From Phytophthora quininea (Eukaryota > Oomycota > Peronosporomycetes > Peronosporales > Peronosporaceae), in NCBI GenBank assembly GCA_011947345.1, contig JAAVTG010000843.1:1-64000 (forward strand): 64,000 bases of DNA, written 5' to 3'. Positions 10,567 to 22,700 of the stretch are shown here, piece after piece (the stretch's first letter is position 1; each line of letters starts with the position of its first letter). Made by a program: the position numbers and the translations under genes. Below the pieces are notes generated by a model. The model did no database searches. It was not told where the DNA came from and saw only the letters and a list, made by a program, of their open reading frames with translations.

Positions 10567-12046
10567 TTGAAAAGTAGTGTGCTAACTAGCTGGCTGCTGC
10601 GGTTCGTCTAGAAAGCTGTCCGCTCCGCGTTGGATAGAGAAGCCGGAGAGAGTGAAAGTGAGCTTGTGCCATTTCATTCGCTCGGTCTGCCGCGACGTGC
10701 AACGCGTTGCGGCGGGAGTCGCGGACAGGAAAAAGCGCGGACAGAAGGGATAGACCTGGCCAGCAGCAGTCGATGGTGGAGAGGGAACAAGGATAGGAGC
10801 CCCGCCCTGTGTGGCTCCGGAGCCCGAGTTCGGACATCGGGCGGACAGCGTTCCCGGCTGCCGCTCCATCTGTCGGGCGTATGTCACGTTGCAGCGATAA
10901 CCTGCCGAGCAGGCCAATCCGCGCATGGCGAGGTCGACGCGACTTGAAAGAGAGTCGAAGTGTTCGTCTCCAGTTGATCGGACGCTATTATCGCATCGCT
11001 CATTTCTCACGGCGACAACAGGACGGATGATTCGATGCAGATAACTGTTTGTCCGCAGCTGGAGACGCGTAACGTGCCACTCGCTGTGAGCCAACACCGC
11101 CTGCAATCGACGACATCCTTTATAATAGTCGGAGTCGGAGCGATTCCCGGCCGAGTCGAGTCGGCGATTACAAATCTTTGCCCCGCAAAAAGTTGGCGAG
11201 CTTTTGGCTGTGTGAAGTTGGAGTTTATGGTCATTGTCGTTCACGGCGAGGACGAAGAGAGGGCGTGCTCTATGGATTCACGCTGCCCGTGGCAATTCGC
11301 CGCGGTGACCACGACAGACCAGCTTGCCCAGTTAGCCGGGGCGGGGCATCAACCTCCAGCAGTTGAACATGACGTCCTCTGTACGTTCCGCCCTTGCCTT
11401 GCCGGTGGCGCCATCGGGCCTGTGGGGGTTGTGTTGCATTGCACTGTTGTCAAGGACGGCGAGGATACGAGCAAGTGGAGAAATGGCTTCCGAGGCTAAT
11501 TCTTGGGCTGGGAGGGCGAGGAAAACATACCAGGCCCGTGGTTTGCATCTACGAGATGCTACCAAAGTCTCCAATCCGTAGATGTTGTAGGTCTTTTGCC
11601 GTGGATAGGCCGGCTAAAATGCCGCTCCTTCATAAAGTTCATGCCCGGTAAAGCTTGCTGTGTGTACATGAACCCTGCCTCAATCCCCAGTAGGGACAGA
11701 TTCGGCTTCATGAAGCAGCTCGCTTTACTGCGGTGGATATAAAATCTACCTTGTAGCTTGCTGAGTGGAGATATCAGCATGAGAGTACCTGAACAGCGCA
11801 ACTTGCAACCAAGGCTGGCGGGCACTGTCTGTCGTTGCAGTGGGCCATGCCTCATTCTTCTGGTCGCATTTGTTGGCTGCACTGTGCAGGCGCTAGAGGA
11901 TTCTTGGCAAGAAAATCTTGCTTTGACTTGGACACATACGACCTACCGAAATCCAGCTGCACCGCGGCGACGTCGAAGTTGTGCAAGCTGAGCCACTTTC
12001 AATTTCGATCTCCTTCACTCACACCACCTCCCCACCGCCTGCAACC
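10567..12046. other. Intergenic region between divergent GH17 and arrestin genes
   Basis: About 1.5 kb separating the starts of GH17 paralog 1 and arrestin-like gene 1. Several open frames of 60-220 codons exist on both strands, but none shows recognisable domains or convincing composition, so I treat them as chance. It presumably holds both promoters; I could not identify a specific element with confidence. Confidence 0.5.
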
Positions 12047-13038
12047 ATGGGCAAGAAAGCTACTCTGCGCCTAGAGCTCGATCGCGACAGCTACGTGGCC
12101 GGCGACGTCGTCAACGGTACCGTGTACTTGTCGGTGACCAGCGAGATCAAAAGCAAAGCAGCTTTGGTCCTGGAAATCGGTGGAGAAGAGTACGTCAAGT
12201 TCAACGAGTCGTACGGTGAAGTGGCGGTGCCGCACAAGCAGAGCAACACGCTCATCGCCGAGCAAATTGTCTTGTGCGGCGACCGCGACGTCTACGCGCC
12301 GGGGAGTACGTCTTCCCTTTCAACTATCAGCTGCAGCCAACTCTACCGGGGAACTTCCGCATCACGTGGCGCCACGCCGGCCAGTACTGCGATATCGACG
12401 CCGCGGTCAAGTACGAGCTCAAGCTGCACCTGCCTCTCAAAGGAGCGTTCACGTCCAACCCCAAAGTCAACCAGCCACTCCAGGTGACGGCTGCGCAGGC
12501 GGTGGCCTACCCGGTGCAGGCCCAGAGCGAGTCGACAGCACAGCACGCCAAGCTGCTTGGGGTGATCCGTCAGGGCAACTGCGAACTGTCCGGCACATTG
12601 CAGCGCGACGCGTACGTCGCCGGTGACACGTTGCAGATCCGTTGCTCCATCTCCAACGGGGCCAGCATGGACGCCAAGTCGGTGTCCGTGAAGCTGTACG
12701 AGGACCTGGTGGTCCACAGGAACGGCGAGCACAACGACATCGTCACCCACACGTGTCTCGCCAAGAAGGAATACCCTGGTCTGAAAGCTGGGGCCTCGAG
12801 CCACGAAGTATACACACTCGACTTGGTCGGACGTGGGTCCAAGTACGCCATCTTACCGCCGATGACAAGCCAACTTGTGAGCTGGACGCACCACGTCGAG
12901 GTGCAATGCCGCTTCCGGCTGAGCCCGAGCGTGAAGATCGAGATCCCAGTCAAGATTCTGGCTGCTCCAACAATTCTGGCAGCAGCGGTGGCAGCCCCAT
13001 CGGATGCAGCGTCGGTCAGTAAGACGAAGGAGCTGTAA
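12047..13038 (+). CDS. Arrestin-like (alpha-arrestin/Vps26-fold) protein 1
   Basis: Predicted two-lobed arrestin-fold adaptor, a class that links membrane cargo to ubiquitin ligases or trafficking machinery. The start MGKKATLRLELDRDSYVAGD is at 12047 in ACCATGG context. The N-lobe has the typical VxGxVxLxV strand (VAGDVVNGTVYLSV), and the pre-hinge motif APGEYVFPFNYQL is recovered by adding one base in the G4 run at 12301-12304. The C-lobe begins CELSGTLQRDAYVAGDTLQIRCSISN and ends in strands KIEIPVKIL. No PPxY ubiquitin-ligase motif is seen. The partner gene at 15984 shares IYGPGEYVFPVVYQL at the same place, which confirms the frame repair. It is convergent with GH17 paralog 2, about 300 bp away. 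Confidence 0.82.
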
Positions 13039-13340
13039 GCTGTAAGAGGACCGTTGAGCAGTTAAAGTCTTATTACATGTTGCACGCAAACTAAATTGCT
13101 ACTGTAGTGTCTTCCGACGCTTGCTTGAGAACTCGAAGGCTTGTTGAATTCTGTTCTCTTACATGCACTACCCGATAACTACTCTGTAGTGGTTTCGGTT
13201 GGTTTTGCTTTGCTACTTATGCATCGTGCAACGGACACAGCGTCCGTTGCAGTCGCAGCTTGTGAGAGGAGTTTTGCTGGTCCGATGGCTTGCTGCCACT
13301 ACAGCTACATGTATATGCTTTCTGCATCTGTACGGCGAGC

Positions 13341-14921
13341 TTACAGCGCGCACGTGCTTTGATCGGAGTGACGGAGAAGTTGTCACGCTTGTCCTCAATG
13401 CCGAGCTCAGCAGCACGCTGGCGGGTCTTGTAGATGAAGCCAAAGGCCATCAGCACAGCGCACGCGGCAGCTGCCACAGCGAAAGCCACTGAGGTGGCGC
13501 CCCGCCGCCACTGCTCTGAGTGTTTACCTTCTGGACATTGTCCCCCTGCTGCTGCTGGGCTTGCGAGCTCGTACCGGTGGAGCTGACAGTCTGTAGCAAC
13601 TGCTGTGACTGCTGCTTGTTGTCGGAAGACGACGCCGTCGACGCCGAGCTGACGCCGGCCTCGTTGCTGCCAACGGACACCGAGCCCGAGGTCGAAGCCG
13701 AACCAAACTGAAGCTCGTCGACCCAGCGGAGCTGTTGAAGTTGCCAGAGCCCGAGCTCTGTGTGATCGCAGGCGTCTCCGTCGGCACGGGGGTCGGTTCG
13801 GGCGTGGGAGCAGCAGTGACCTCGGGCGTTGGGGCAGCCGTTGTCGCGACCGGGGTGGCGGTAGTAGCCTCGGGGATCGAGGCGGCAGTCGGCGCAGCGG
13901 TGGTTGCCACCGGGGCCGCAGTCTGGGCCACGGGGGCCTCAGTGGGCGCCTGGGTCGGGGCCTCGGTTTGGGTCACTTGCTGGTACATTTGCTGAGTAGC
14001 AGAGCCGACCTGCTGGATAGTCTGCTGTGCCACCGACCCGGCCTGCTGGTGCGTCTGCTGCGTCGCGGTGGAAACCTGCTGCACTGTCATGGAGAACTTG
14101 TTCTGACCGTCGTAGGTGGTCACACCGAAGGTCTTTTCGTACTCCTCCGTTCTGTACGGGGTGTCAAAGATCTGGAAGTAGAACTTTTCGCTCATTGAGC
14201 TGCTCCACTGCTGGTAGGCGTTGTAGAACGTCTCGGCGCACTCCGGGCTGCCGGTGTTGCCCGACAGAGTGCCGCTGGACGGCCACCCGGTCTCCGTCAG
14301 CACAAGCTTGCTGCCATAGGTGCCCGACACGGAGTTCCATTGGTTCTGCAGCACGTCCACACCATTCTTGCAATCGGTGTTTGGGCTGAAGTATGGGTGG
14401 GCATTCATACCGATAAGGTCGCACTGCGACACCAGGTCGTCCCAGCCCGAGATGCCGGAGTGGACGATCACCTCCGTGTTGCGCTGCACTGTGCCGACCA
14501 GCACACCCGAAGGCACCTGCGACTTGATGCTCTGGAGCACGCTAACCATGTCGCTCGGAACGGTGTTGACGCCCGCCAGGTTCTCGTTGCCCAACATAAT
14601 GGCGTACACACCGCCGGCCTGCGCGGCCTTGATGGCGGCAGCCATCTGGTCCTGGCAGTCGCTCTGCGGGTACGGCACGCCCAGCATGACCTTCAGGCCG
14701 GCGGCCACAACGATGGGGCCGATCTCGACGTCGCCGAACTTGGAGATGAAAGTGCGCACGCTGTCGAAGCCGAGGCCAGCGATGATCTTCATGTCAGCTG
14801 CCACCGAGTTGGCGTCCATGCCGGTGCCGTGGTTGGGGTCGTAGCAGACGCCGTTGGCATTGGCCTCGGACGAGAGGAGGGCGATGGCGCCCATGACAAG
14901 CGGGGCGAAGAATTTCACCAT
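13341..14921 (-). CDS. GH17 glucanase-like protein, membrane-anchored (paralog 2)
   Basis: Paralog of the GH17 gene at 9049-10566, with the same architecture. The signal peptide starts MVKFFAPLVMGAIALLSSEA (ATG at 14919-14921). The GH17 domain holds MLGNENLAG and LVLTETGWPSSG, followed by a Gln/Thr/Pro linker and a TM helix (VAFAVAAAACAVLMAFGFIY). Three breaks interrupt the C-terminal half: in A3 at 13705-13707, C4 at 13500-13503 and T3 at 13358-13360 (plus strand). Each is fixed by one extra base, and the repaired tail then ends at the TAA at 13341-13343, aligning with the tail of paralog 1. The barrel is almost identical at nucleotide level to paralog 3. Odd residue: a Cys in YPQSDCQDQ where both paralogs have Tyr. 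Confidence 0.85.
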
Positions 14922-15983
14922 GGCGACAAGTGTCTTGCTAGGAGTCAAGTAGCGAGCTGGAATGTACTCGGGCCGGTCTGCTCGTGGCGAGTTGAGGGCG
15001 AGAGTGGAAATGAGGTTCGACATGCATGCCGCGGCAGCGCGGAACTCATCGCAATTTGCAACGCCTGCAGTGCTTGATCTAGATGCAAGAGGGCATGCAG
15101 GATAGGCGCTAGAGCTCCACCAAGATTTTGTCAGCTTTGCAGACACCAAAACTCGGATGCATTCGTAAGATCTGTTGATGATCGTTCAATTGAAGAGTCT
15201 TTGCTTTTGAATGCGCCGTTCAACTTGCAGTACGTTTCCTTCTAAGCCGTGTAGAGCAAGTAATGGAGGTTGTTGACTGCTGTTTTTTATGCGAAAGGAA
15301 GATACTTCGGAGGAAATTAATTATACCCGGCCAGCACGAAAAGAGGAGCAATCTCGCACAACGTCGACCCCAATCTTCTTTTCGAGATCGACCAACGCAC
15401 GCTACGTCAAAACTGTCGCTTTATGTCCAAGCGCTAGTCGAAGGACGGACTGGCTTCCAGTTCATTTTACTGCTACGTAGCTCGATTTGATTTTGCTGCA
15501 CGCGTATAGTCTTCACGCTATAATTCTAGCGTGTGGTTGCACCGTGGCGACTGATACTGTACGTGCCGCGATCGGCTATGGGTTTTTCGGCAGCACTCAA
15601 GCACGAAACCACCATCGTTGGCAGCGATTTGTTGTGGATCCAACCGAAATCAAAGGCAAGTGGATCTTCGTCGTAGTTTATGCATGACAACTTGACGAGG
15701 TCGACGTTGTGGATCGACGACCCTAAAACGATTGTTGGGTTTGACGTCAACTATTATTTTAGCGCTAGACAGCAGTAGGATTCAGCCTTGCGATCTTGCA
15801 ACGCCGCGCCTTCATGTGAAGCAAGCTTGCCATGACGTATTGGATCGCTAGCAAATTAAAATGGCGGATAAGATTGCATGGCTGCGGTAAGAACGTTTGG
15901 AATACATGTACTTACCTGGGACCTCTGCTATGGAGTAGACTCACACTAGCAAGCGCCACTAGAGAGCTCTTCTGTCACGGGAA
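14922..15983. other. Intergenic region, GH17 paralog 2 / arrestin 2 divergent promoters
   Basis: About 1.06 kb between two divergent starts. No conserved coding sequence was recognised; short open frames have no domain-like features. It occupies the same position in the duplicated cassette as 10567-12046, but I see no obvious sequence similarity by eye. Confidence 0.45.
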
Positions 15984-17091
15984 ATGGCTTCCACTCCCTC
16001 GGTTCTGCGCAATGCAAGGAGCGGTAACGTGAAGTGTACATTGCGGGTGGCTTTGGATCGAGAAGTTTATCATCCCGGCGACATCCTCCAAGCCAACGTG
16101 TTCTTGTGCGTTGCGGAACCAATACAATGCAACGGTACGTGCTGGAGCGCTAAAGTATTGAGTCGATACTGTTTGCCAATATGTAGCGTGGGTGGATGTT
16201 GCTCGAGAAGGATTGGTGGGCTGCGTTAGCGGTGAAGAAAAATATCATGGTCCGAGAAGACTACGCGAAGAACAGCAAGCGAAGAAGTGTATTCTCGTCA
16301 GAACGAATTTCTGCACGACAAGGTAATGCTCATTGCGTGCTATTGACTCGCCCCTTTCTAATGTGAACACAAAATAGATGGTCGTGAGTGCAAACCCCAG
16401 GATCTATGGCCCAGGCGAGTACGTGTTTCCTGTCGTTTATCAACTTCACAGCAATCTCCCGGCAAGTTTTGAGCTCAACTGTCAGCACGCTGGGCCATTG
16501 AGTGGCGTGCACGCGAAGTTGCGTTATGTCTTCCACGCGTGCCTGAACGCGCAGCAAGGTCTCGTGTTGGAGACTCAGCAAGACATTACGATTCAAAACC
16601 CACTGATTCCTGCAACACCCCTCGGTAGCATCCATCCCTCGGCTGCTTCTATGCTTAGAAGTACTATCACCCAGCAGCCGGCAGCTATCCCTTCCGAGTC
16701 CGAAGCCGGTGGGTTTCTCTCAGTCGTATTGGACAAGTCTCGCTATCGCGCAGGTGACACGATGCGAGTGCAGTGCCACACAAACATCCACGATGAACAA
16801 AATGGTTTTGCCGTAGTTTTCCGACTTTACGAAGAAGTTCGAGTCACGGTCGCTCCGCTAAAACAAGGGCAGAGCACCAAGGTACTTAACGATCGCCGAA
16901 TTCACGTACGCGGCGAGAAAGCACTCGACTTTGCCGTTCTGCTGGAACTTGTCCGAGACGATCCTACGTCGCCGGTGGGAAGCAGCATTCACTCCACCTT
17001 CGTGGAGAGAAGGCATCGACTGGTGGTGGAGTGTTTGCATTTGTCTTGCGAATGCAGCCCTAAGACTGAAGTCAGTGTTATCGTGGAGTAG
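15984..17091 (+). CDS. Arrestin-like protein 2
   Basis: Diverged copy of the arrestin-like gene at 12047. The model has three exons: 15984-16134, 16187-16322 and 16378-17091, with introns of 52 and 55 nt (GTACGT...TGTAG and GTAATG...AATAG). Exon 1 carries the first N-lobe strands (CTLRVALDREVYHPGDILQANVFL in two stretches), exon 2 the GEEKYHG segment, and exon 3 the RIYGPGEYVFPVVYQL hinge motif and the C-lobe (FLSVVLDKSRYRAGDTMRVQC). To keep phase into exon 3, one base must be added in exon 2 near 16249-16252. The product then reads through QNEFLHDKMVVSANPRIY. It has gained two introns relative to its single-exon paralog, or the paralog lost them. The stop is 135 bp from the convergent GH17 paralog 3. 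Confidence 0.78.
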
Positions 17092-17225
17092 CCGGTGGTG
17101 TTTAACAGAAGAAAACTTTTAGCATGTTCAAGTGCATTTATACATTTAAAATGGCAACACCACACGCGTTGGCATTTCGAAGGTACCGGGTGAAGGCTAC
17201 CTCACTTCCATCACGAAGAAGTGCT

Positions 17226-18401
17226 TCACATATCGCACAGCTTGCCGGTCTTGGCGGGAACGTCGCCCTGAGACTGCACGACTTCCGGGCTGGGCGTAGC
17301 AGCCGATCCCGTGCTCTGGACGACAGTGGGGGTCTCCGTGGGCACCGGGGCGGCAGTGGTGGCCTCGGGAGCAGGGGTCGACTCAGGAGCAGGGGTCGAC
17401 TCAGGAGCAGGGGTCGACTCCGTGGCGGGGGCGGAGGTAGTCGATTCGGGGATCGGGGCGGCCGTGGTAGCCGCAGGGGCGTCGGTCTGAGTCACCTGTT
17501 CGTAGGTCTGCTGAACGGCCGAACCAGCCTGGTCCACGACCTCCTGGGTCGCGTTGGCCACCTGCTGCACCGTCATGGAGAACTTGTTCTGACCGTCGTA
17601 GGTGGTCACACCGAAGGTCTTTTCGAACTCCTCCGTTCTGTACGGGGTGTCAAAGATCTGGAAGTAGAACTTTTCGCTCATTGAGCTGCTCCACTGCTGG
17701 TAGGCGTTGTAGAACGTCTCGGCGCACTCCGGGCTGCCGGTGTTGCCCGACAGAGTGCCGCTGGACGGCCACCCGGTCTCCGTCAGCACAAGCTTGCTGC
17801 CATAGGTGCCCGACATGGAGTCCCATTGGCTCTTAAGAACATTGATGCCGTCCTCGCAAGCGGTGTTGGGGTTGAAAAATGGCTGCGCGTTCACGCCGAC
17901 AAGGTCGCACTGCGACACCAGGTCGTCCCAGCCCGAGATGCCGGAGTGGACGATCACCTCCGTGTTGCGCTGCACTGTGCCGACCAGCACACCCGAAGGC
18001 ACCTGCGACTTGATGCTCTGGAGCACGCTAACCATGTCGCTCGGAACGGTGTTGACGCCCGCCAGGTTCTCGTTGCCCAACATAATGGCGTACACACCGC
18101 CGGCCTGCGCGGCCTTGATGGCGGCAGCCATCTGGTCCTGGTAGTCGCTCTGCGGGTACGGCACGCCCAGCATGACCTTCAGGCCGGCGGCCACAACGAT
18201 GGGGCCGATCTCGACGTCGCCGAACATGGAAATGTACGTGCGCACGCTGTCGAAGCCGAGGCCAGCGATGATCTTCATGTCAGCTGCCACCGAGTTGGCG
18301 TCCATGCCGGTGCCGTGGTTGGGGTCGTAGCAGACGCCGTTGGCGTTGACCTGCGAGAGGACGGCGAGGGCAGCAACCGAAAGCGTGGCGAAGCACTTCA
18401 T
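17226..18401 (-). CDS. GH17 glucanase-like protein, soluble/secreted (paralog 3)
   Basis: Third GH17 copy, starting MKCFATLSVAALAVLSQVNA (ATG at 18399-18401), a signal peptide unlike those of the other two copies. The mature barrel is close to identical to paralog 2 and keeps both catalytic glutamates (LGNENLAG, TETGWPSS). The linker is shorter, with three PAPEST-like repeats, and the protein ends at GKLCDM without a transmembrane helix. The frame is intact, so this looks like a truly soluble form rather than a broken one. An undetected deletion in the linker could in principle hide an anchor, but I see no anchor-like sequence in the 135 bp downstream. The activity is presumed to be beta-1,3-glucan cleavage outside the cell. 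Confidence 0.88.
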   Translation of the reverse strand: MKCFATLSVAALAVLSQVNANGVCYDPNHGTGMDANSVAADMKIIAGLGFDSVRTYISMFGDVEIGPIVVAAGLKVMLGVPYPQSDYQDQMAAAIKAAQAGGVYAIMLGNENLAGVNTVPSDMVSVLQSIKSQVPSGVLVGTVQRNTEVIVHSGISGWDDLVSQCDLVGVNAQPFFNPNTACEDGINVLKSQWDSMSGTYGSKLVLTETGWPSSGTLSGNTGSPECAETFYNAYQQWSSSMSEKFYFQIFDTPYRTEEFEKTFGVTTYDGQNKFSMTVQQVANATQEVVDQAGSAVQQTYEQVTQTDAPAATTAAPIPESTTSAPATESTPAPESTPAPESTPAPEATTAAPVPTETPTVVQSTGSAATPSPEVVQSQGDVPAKTGKLCDM

Positions 18402-19492
18402 GATACTCTGACGGCTCTTGCGGTGATGGAGGTGAGAGTGGAAATGGAATCCTGGTCGCGGGCCGCGTTGCAAGAGGGAGGATCACGAGCGCACGATAGG
18501 CGGCTCCCGACAAGGCCTCTTGGCAAGAGGCCTTGCAAGGTGTGTGTGACTTGCTCTTGGTGCATTAACCCACGCGTGTGCAATCGCGAACACCAAAGCA
18601 AACGCCAGCCGGGCGTCGTCGTAGGATGTGCAAACAGTGAAAGACTGGGCGAGCGTTCGATTGTAAAGCTGGCGCGGTCACGTCGCGTTTTGCTGTCAGG
18701 CGTGCGGTTGCCACAGCAGACAACACCTGCTCGTGTGATGAACTCGCGTTATGATGTTGCATTTCTCGCCGGAGAGACATTGATCAACGTAATGGTTAGT
18801 TGGAGTTTCGACAGCTTTTGTAAAGTGTCACTGGGTCGCGAAATGCGCGAAGTCTCAGCCACACCACAGCAATTCGGCCGTCGCGATTGTTGATAAGCTT
18901 CCCGTTCTATGGCCAGCTGGGCGATCCCTCCACAACGCTGCGTCAACGTCGATGGATCTTCGTGGCAATCGTTGCGAAACTTCGGCTAGAGAACTGTACT
19001 GCTCTCTCTGTGCGGGCGATCAAGTCTTATCGATGCAGCACATTCCAAAACCAAACCAATGGTTACCCGTAAAAAAAAACCCTGTCGAAATTGCGCGAGG
19101 CCGAACTGATCGTTAGCAGTATGTCAAGGGGCTGTCCACTCTGTGCGAAAAAATCCAACACATTGACTGAAGAAAAGAGACCGCGACGTTCAACGAGCAC
19201 ATGATGTCCTTCAACTGGTTCAGCAAACCATGTAAGTTGCTATATCTTGGCACACAAACTACCTGTACAGCAGTGCTCGGACTCCTCACGGTACGATTAG
19301 ATCTCCAAACATTTTCTTGTTGGAGCAGTGTAGGATCCACAACCCGTTCGGCAGTCGTTCCACCGCTTTCCGATCTCAACAGTCGATCCTTGTTCTCAGG
19401 CCAGTCAAGTGATGGAGACAAAAATGATCCCCGCTTGCTTTAGTCGAACTTGTACAGTGAGGGAGCATAGTTGTGAACGATAGCGGTCAGAT
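18402..19492. other. Intergenic region before Copia insertion
   Basis: About 1.1 kb upstream of GH17 paralog 3 with no recognised gene. Only short, low-quality open frames occur. It carries a homopolymer A8-9 stretch near 19071-19079 and ends at the Copia target-site duplication. Confidence 0.45.
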
Positions 19493-19497
19493 GAGGG
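19493..19497. repeat. Target-site duplication, left copy (GAGGG)
   Basis: GAGGG directly abuts the left LTR. The same five bases follow the right LTR at 24810-24814. A 5-bp duplication is normal for LTR retrotransposon integration. Confidence 0.9.
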
Positions 19498-19711
19498 TGT
19501 TGTGATATGCACTCGCTACTCGAGATGACTTGCTCACAACAACGAAAAACGAAGACTAATTAGATTTTGCTTAGCGGCTTGGCGAAACCTCCTACCTCCT
19601 CCCACATTCCTGGTCGCGGATCCTGCTCGTCTCGCGCCGCCTCTCATACAACGGTCTGGTACGAACTCTGGCGTCGCTCCTACTGCCAGAGCACAGACTT
19701 GCACTTCAACA
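19498..19711 (-). repeat. Copia 3' LTR
   Basis: 214 bp, TGTTG...CAACA. It matches 24596-24809 except for A versus G near the right end (19702 against 24800). Because the element is on the minus strand, this left copy is the 3' LTR. Confidence 0.95.
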
Positions 19712-19725
19712 CGCCTCCCTCGAAG
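19712..19725 (-). promoter_or_regulatory. Polypurine tract of Copia element
   Basis: On the minus strand the bases just before the 3' LTR read CGAGGGAGGCG, a purine-rich tract in the expected position for plus-strand priming. The stop codon of pol lies about 30 bp upstream. Confidence 0.65.
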
Positions 19726-19740
19726 CAAAGCTTCGAAACC

Positions 19741-22700
19741 TTAGGCGCCAACGCCCACTAGTGCCAGCAAATAGCACAGGCGCTTCTTATCCAGTGGCTT
19801 GGTGAAAGTGTCGGCTGGATTCTCACTGCCATTCACCTTTGCAGATCGATCACTCCTTTTTCCACTTGAGCTCGGACAAAATGCCACCGCAACTCGATAT
19901 GTCTGGTGCGTCGACTGTAGCTAGGGTTTGTTGCCATCACCAACGCAGCCTGATTATCAATTCCTCCAGTCTCTGTATAATCTCTTGCAAAATGTTGCTT
20001 TCAGCCACAGCTTCCATCGTAGCTTCACACGACGCTACATACTCCGCTTCTGCCGTCGATAGTGCCACGATCGTTTGACGTCGAGACATCCACGAAATGG
20101 CCCCACCTGCTAGCGTAAAGACGAACCCCGTGGTGCTCTTACGGGTTTCTGGATCATTTGCCCAATCGCTGTCGCAGTAGCCTTTTAGCTCGATGCAGTT
20201 CACTCCTTCTTCAGGACAGGTGTAGCAGATACCGTAGTCAAGGCTGCCCGCCAGGTACCGAATCACTCGTTTGAGAGCTCCCACGTGTTTCGCCGACGGT
20301 CTTGCTACGAACCGACTCAGCTGCCCAACGGCAAACGCCAGATCCGGTCTCGTTCCCGTTGCTAGATACATTAACATGCCCACTGCTTGGCGGTATGGGA
20401 AACTGGTGTCCACTTCCTCATTCTCCTCAAGCGGAACCATTCTCATGTTAGTCTCCATGGGATTTCCCACTACGTGTGCTCTCTCAAATCCCAGCGTTTC
20501 CAAGATTTCTCTCGCGTACTTGCTTTGGCTAATCTTGATGCTATTGCTTGACTGCTTGACTTCGATCCCCAAGAATTGTGTCAAGTCTCCTTGGTCCTTG
20601 ATTCCGTACGCCTGGTCGATGTCTTCAAACAGTTTGCATTTCGATTGAACATCGTTTGTGGCGACAACAATATCGTCAACATAGATGAGCACGAGCATGA
20701 TAATATCCCCATCAAATTTGTAGTACAGGCATGGCTCAGTAAGGGATCTGTGATACCCGCGGTCCAACATCCATTTATTCAGTTCGCAGTTCCATTCCCT
20801 GCCAGATTGCCGTAACCCGTACAGCGCCTTCACCACAATGTACATGTGCCCATCAATTTCACATGGGAATCCGTCAATGGACTTCAAGTACTGGCGTATG
20901 CCTAGCCAGGCATTGAGATACGCTGTGTTCACGTCTCCACCAAACAAAGTGAGGTGCAATATCACCGCAAGCGCCACCAGCATCCTAAAGGACGACATAC
21001 GTGCCACCGGTGAAAAGGTTTCGATGAAGTCGATCCCCGATCTCTGATGGTTTCCAAAAGCCACAGTTCGAGCCTTGAACCGTACCACATACCCTTGGAA
21101 GTCCGACTTCAACGCAAACACCCATCCAGTCCGGATTGGCTTGGCATCTTCTGGCACTTCTTCACTTGAGATCTCCTCAATGACACCTTTCGCCTTCAGA
21201 GCTGCCATTTCTTCCAGCTCAGCTAGCCGCCAGAAGTCTGCATACTTAGATCGCATTGCTTCACGGTGGTTTCTCGGGATCTTCACTTGGTTTGTCTGTA
21301 TGGGAGCACCATTTTTATCAAGGACACGTGAAGTCTTCTGCACCGCATTCACGACGTCATCATCCAGATAGTTCGGTCGGTGGCGTTCACGTGCTTCTCG
21401 CAAGCCAGCTCTCTTCCTTTTTGGCCCCAGCTTGTTCGCACTACGCTCCACTCTCGCCTCTTCCGACGGTGTTTCATCTCGGTGAGTACGCTTCCCAGTT
21501 TCCTTCTGACGCAACACCGCACTAGCATCAACCACGTCGTGTTTAGTTTGTTCGTCTTCAGGTACCGGTTGTTCACTGTCATCTTGTGAAGCAAGACCAC
21601 TACTAACTGAACCATCATCGCTCTCCGCAATACTCCGTGCAGGTTGTTGGACGTCCGCTTCAGTTCCTTCCGACTCGTCGACTTCCGAACCACACAACAC
21701 CGTGACCGACTCGCTTCCATCGCACTCAGTTACATTTGATCCACCACTCTGCATGTTCCCACTGGTGCTTGGTTTATCTTGCAACTCTGTTAAAGCCGCC
21801 GCGATTGCGCTATCCACGCCATCAGCGGAGTCATCAACATCTCTGCCAGCACGTGTAGCATTGCTGCAACAAGAGACTGCTTCTATCCCTGGCTGCGTTA
21901 CTTCATAATCTGCACTAACGGCATCATCAAACTCTTGAACGTAGCATGTCGATTTGGTCAACTGCCGTTTATCATCCCCACGATCTACATTTTCCGTCCA
22001 ATTTGTCTCGGCTTCCACATCATCGGTCAGTTCTTCGCCTCCCTCGAGCTCCATGGACTCGTCATTCACTGATTCGATGATTGGGATTTCCGGATGCTGC
22101 TCAAAATGCAATGACTCGAGATCTTCTTCATGCTCTCCATGACTGCCATGCCTATCCCGGTACAGAATGTCTTCATCCACACGCAGGTCAGGAGCAAACT
22201 TCACGGTTCTCTCAGCTGGAAAGAAGACCTTGCATCCGACGACGTCCTCTGCATAACCGAGAACAAAACCAACTCTGGCGTTTTCGTGATACTTACGACG
22301 ACCTGGAGTCGGTGGAATGTGCACATATGCCAACGCTCCGAAAGTCCTGATGTGGTGAATATCTGGCTTCACTCCAAACATCATCTCGTGCGGAATGCCC
22401 TGAGTCCCCATATTGTAAACCCGATTCTTAACGTAGACAGCATTTCTCATTGCCTCAGGCCACAAACTACGTGGGAATCCAGCTTGGATCATCATCGCCT
22501 TTGTCATTCCAACTAGCGACTGATGTGTACGCTCACAGAGGTTCAGTTGCGAGCTTTTCGGACCCACCTTGACGTGCTCAATGCCACGCGCTGCATACCA
22601 GCCGTCAATATCAGTGTTCACGAATTCCCCGCCCTTATCTGTCAGTACTTGGCCTACTTTGTGCGTTCGTTGTGCTTCGGCACCGAGGTTTCGTCCGACT

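Noticed and set aside
9712..10611. Long plus-strand frame (about 300 codons) opposite GH17 paralog 1, and similar ones opposite paralogs 2 and 3
   Set aside because: Antisense shadows of GC-rich GH17 coding sequence; Val/His/Asp-rich translation without domains.
10582..11244. 220-codon minus-strand frame upstream of GH17 paralog 1
   Set aside because: No recognisable domain, mixed composition, and it lies in the expected promoter region; treated as chance.
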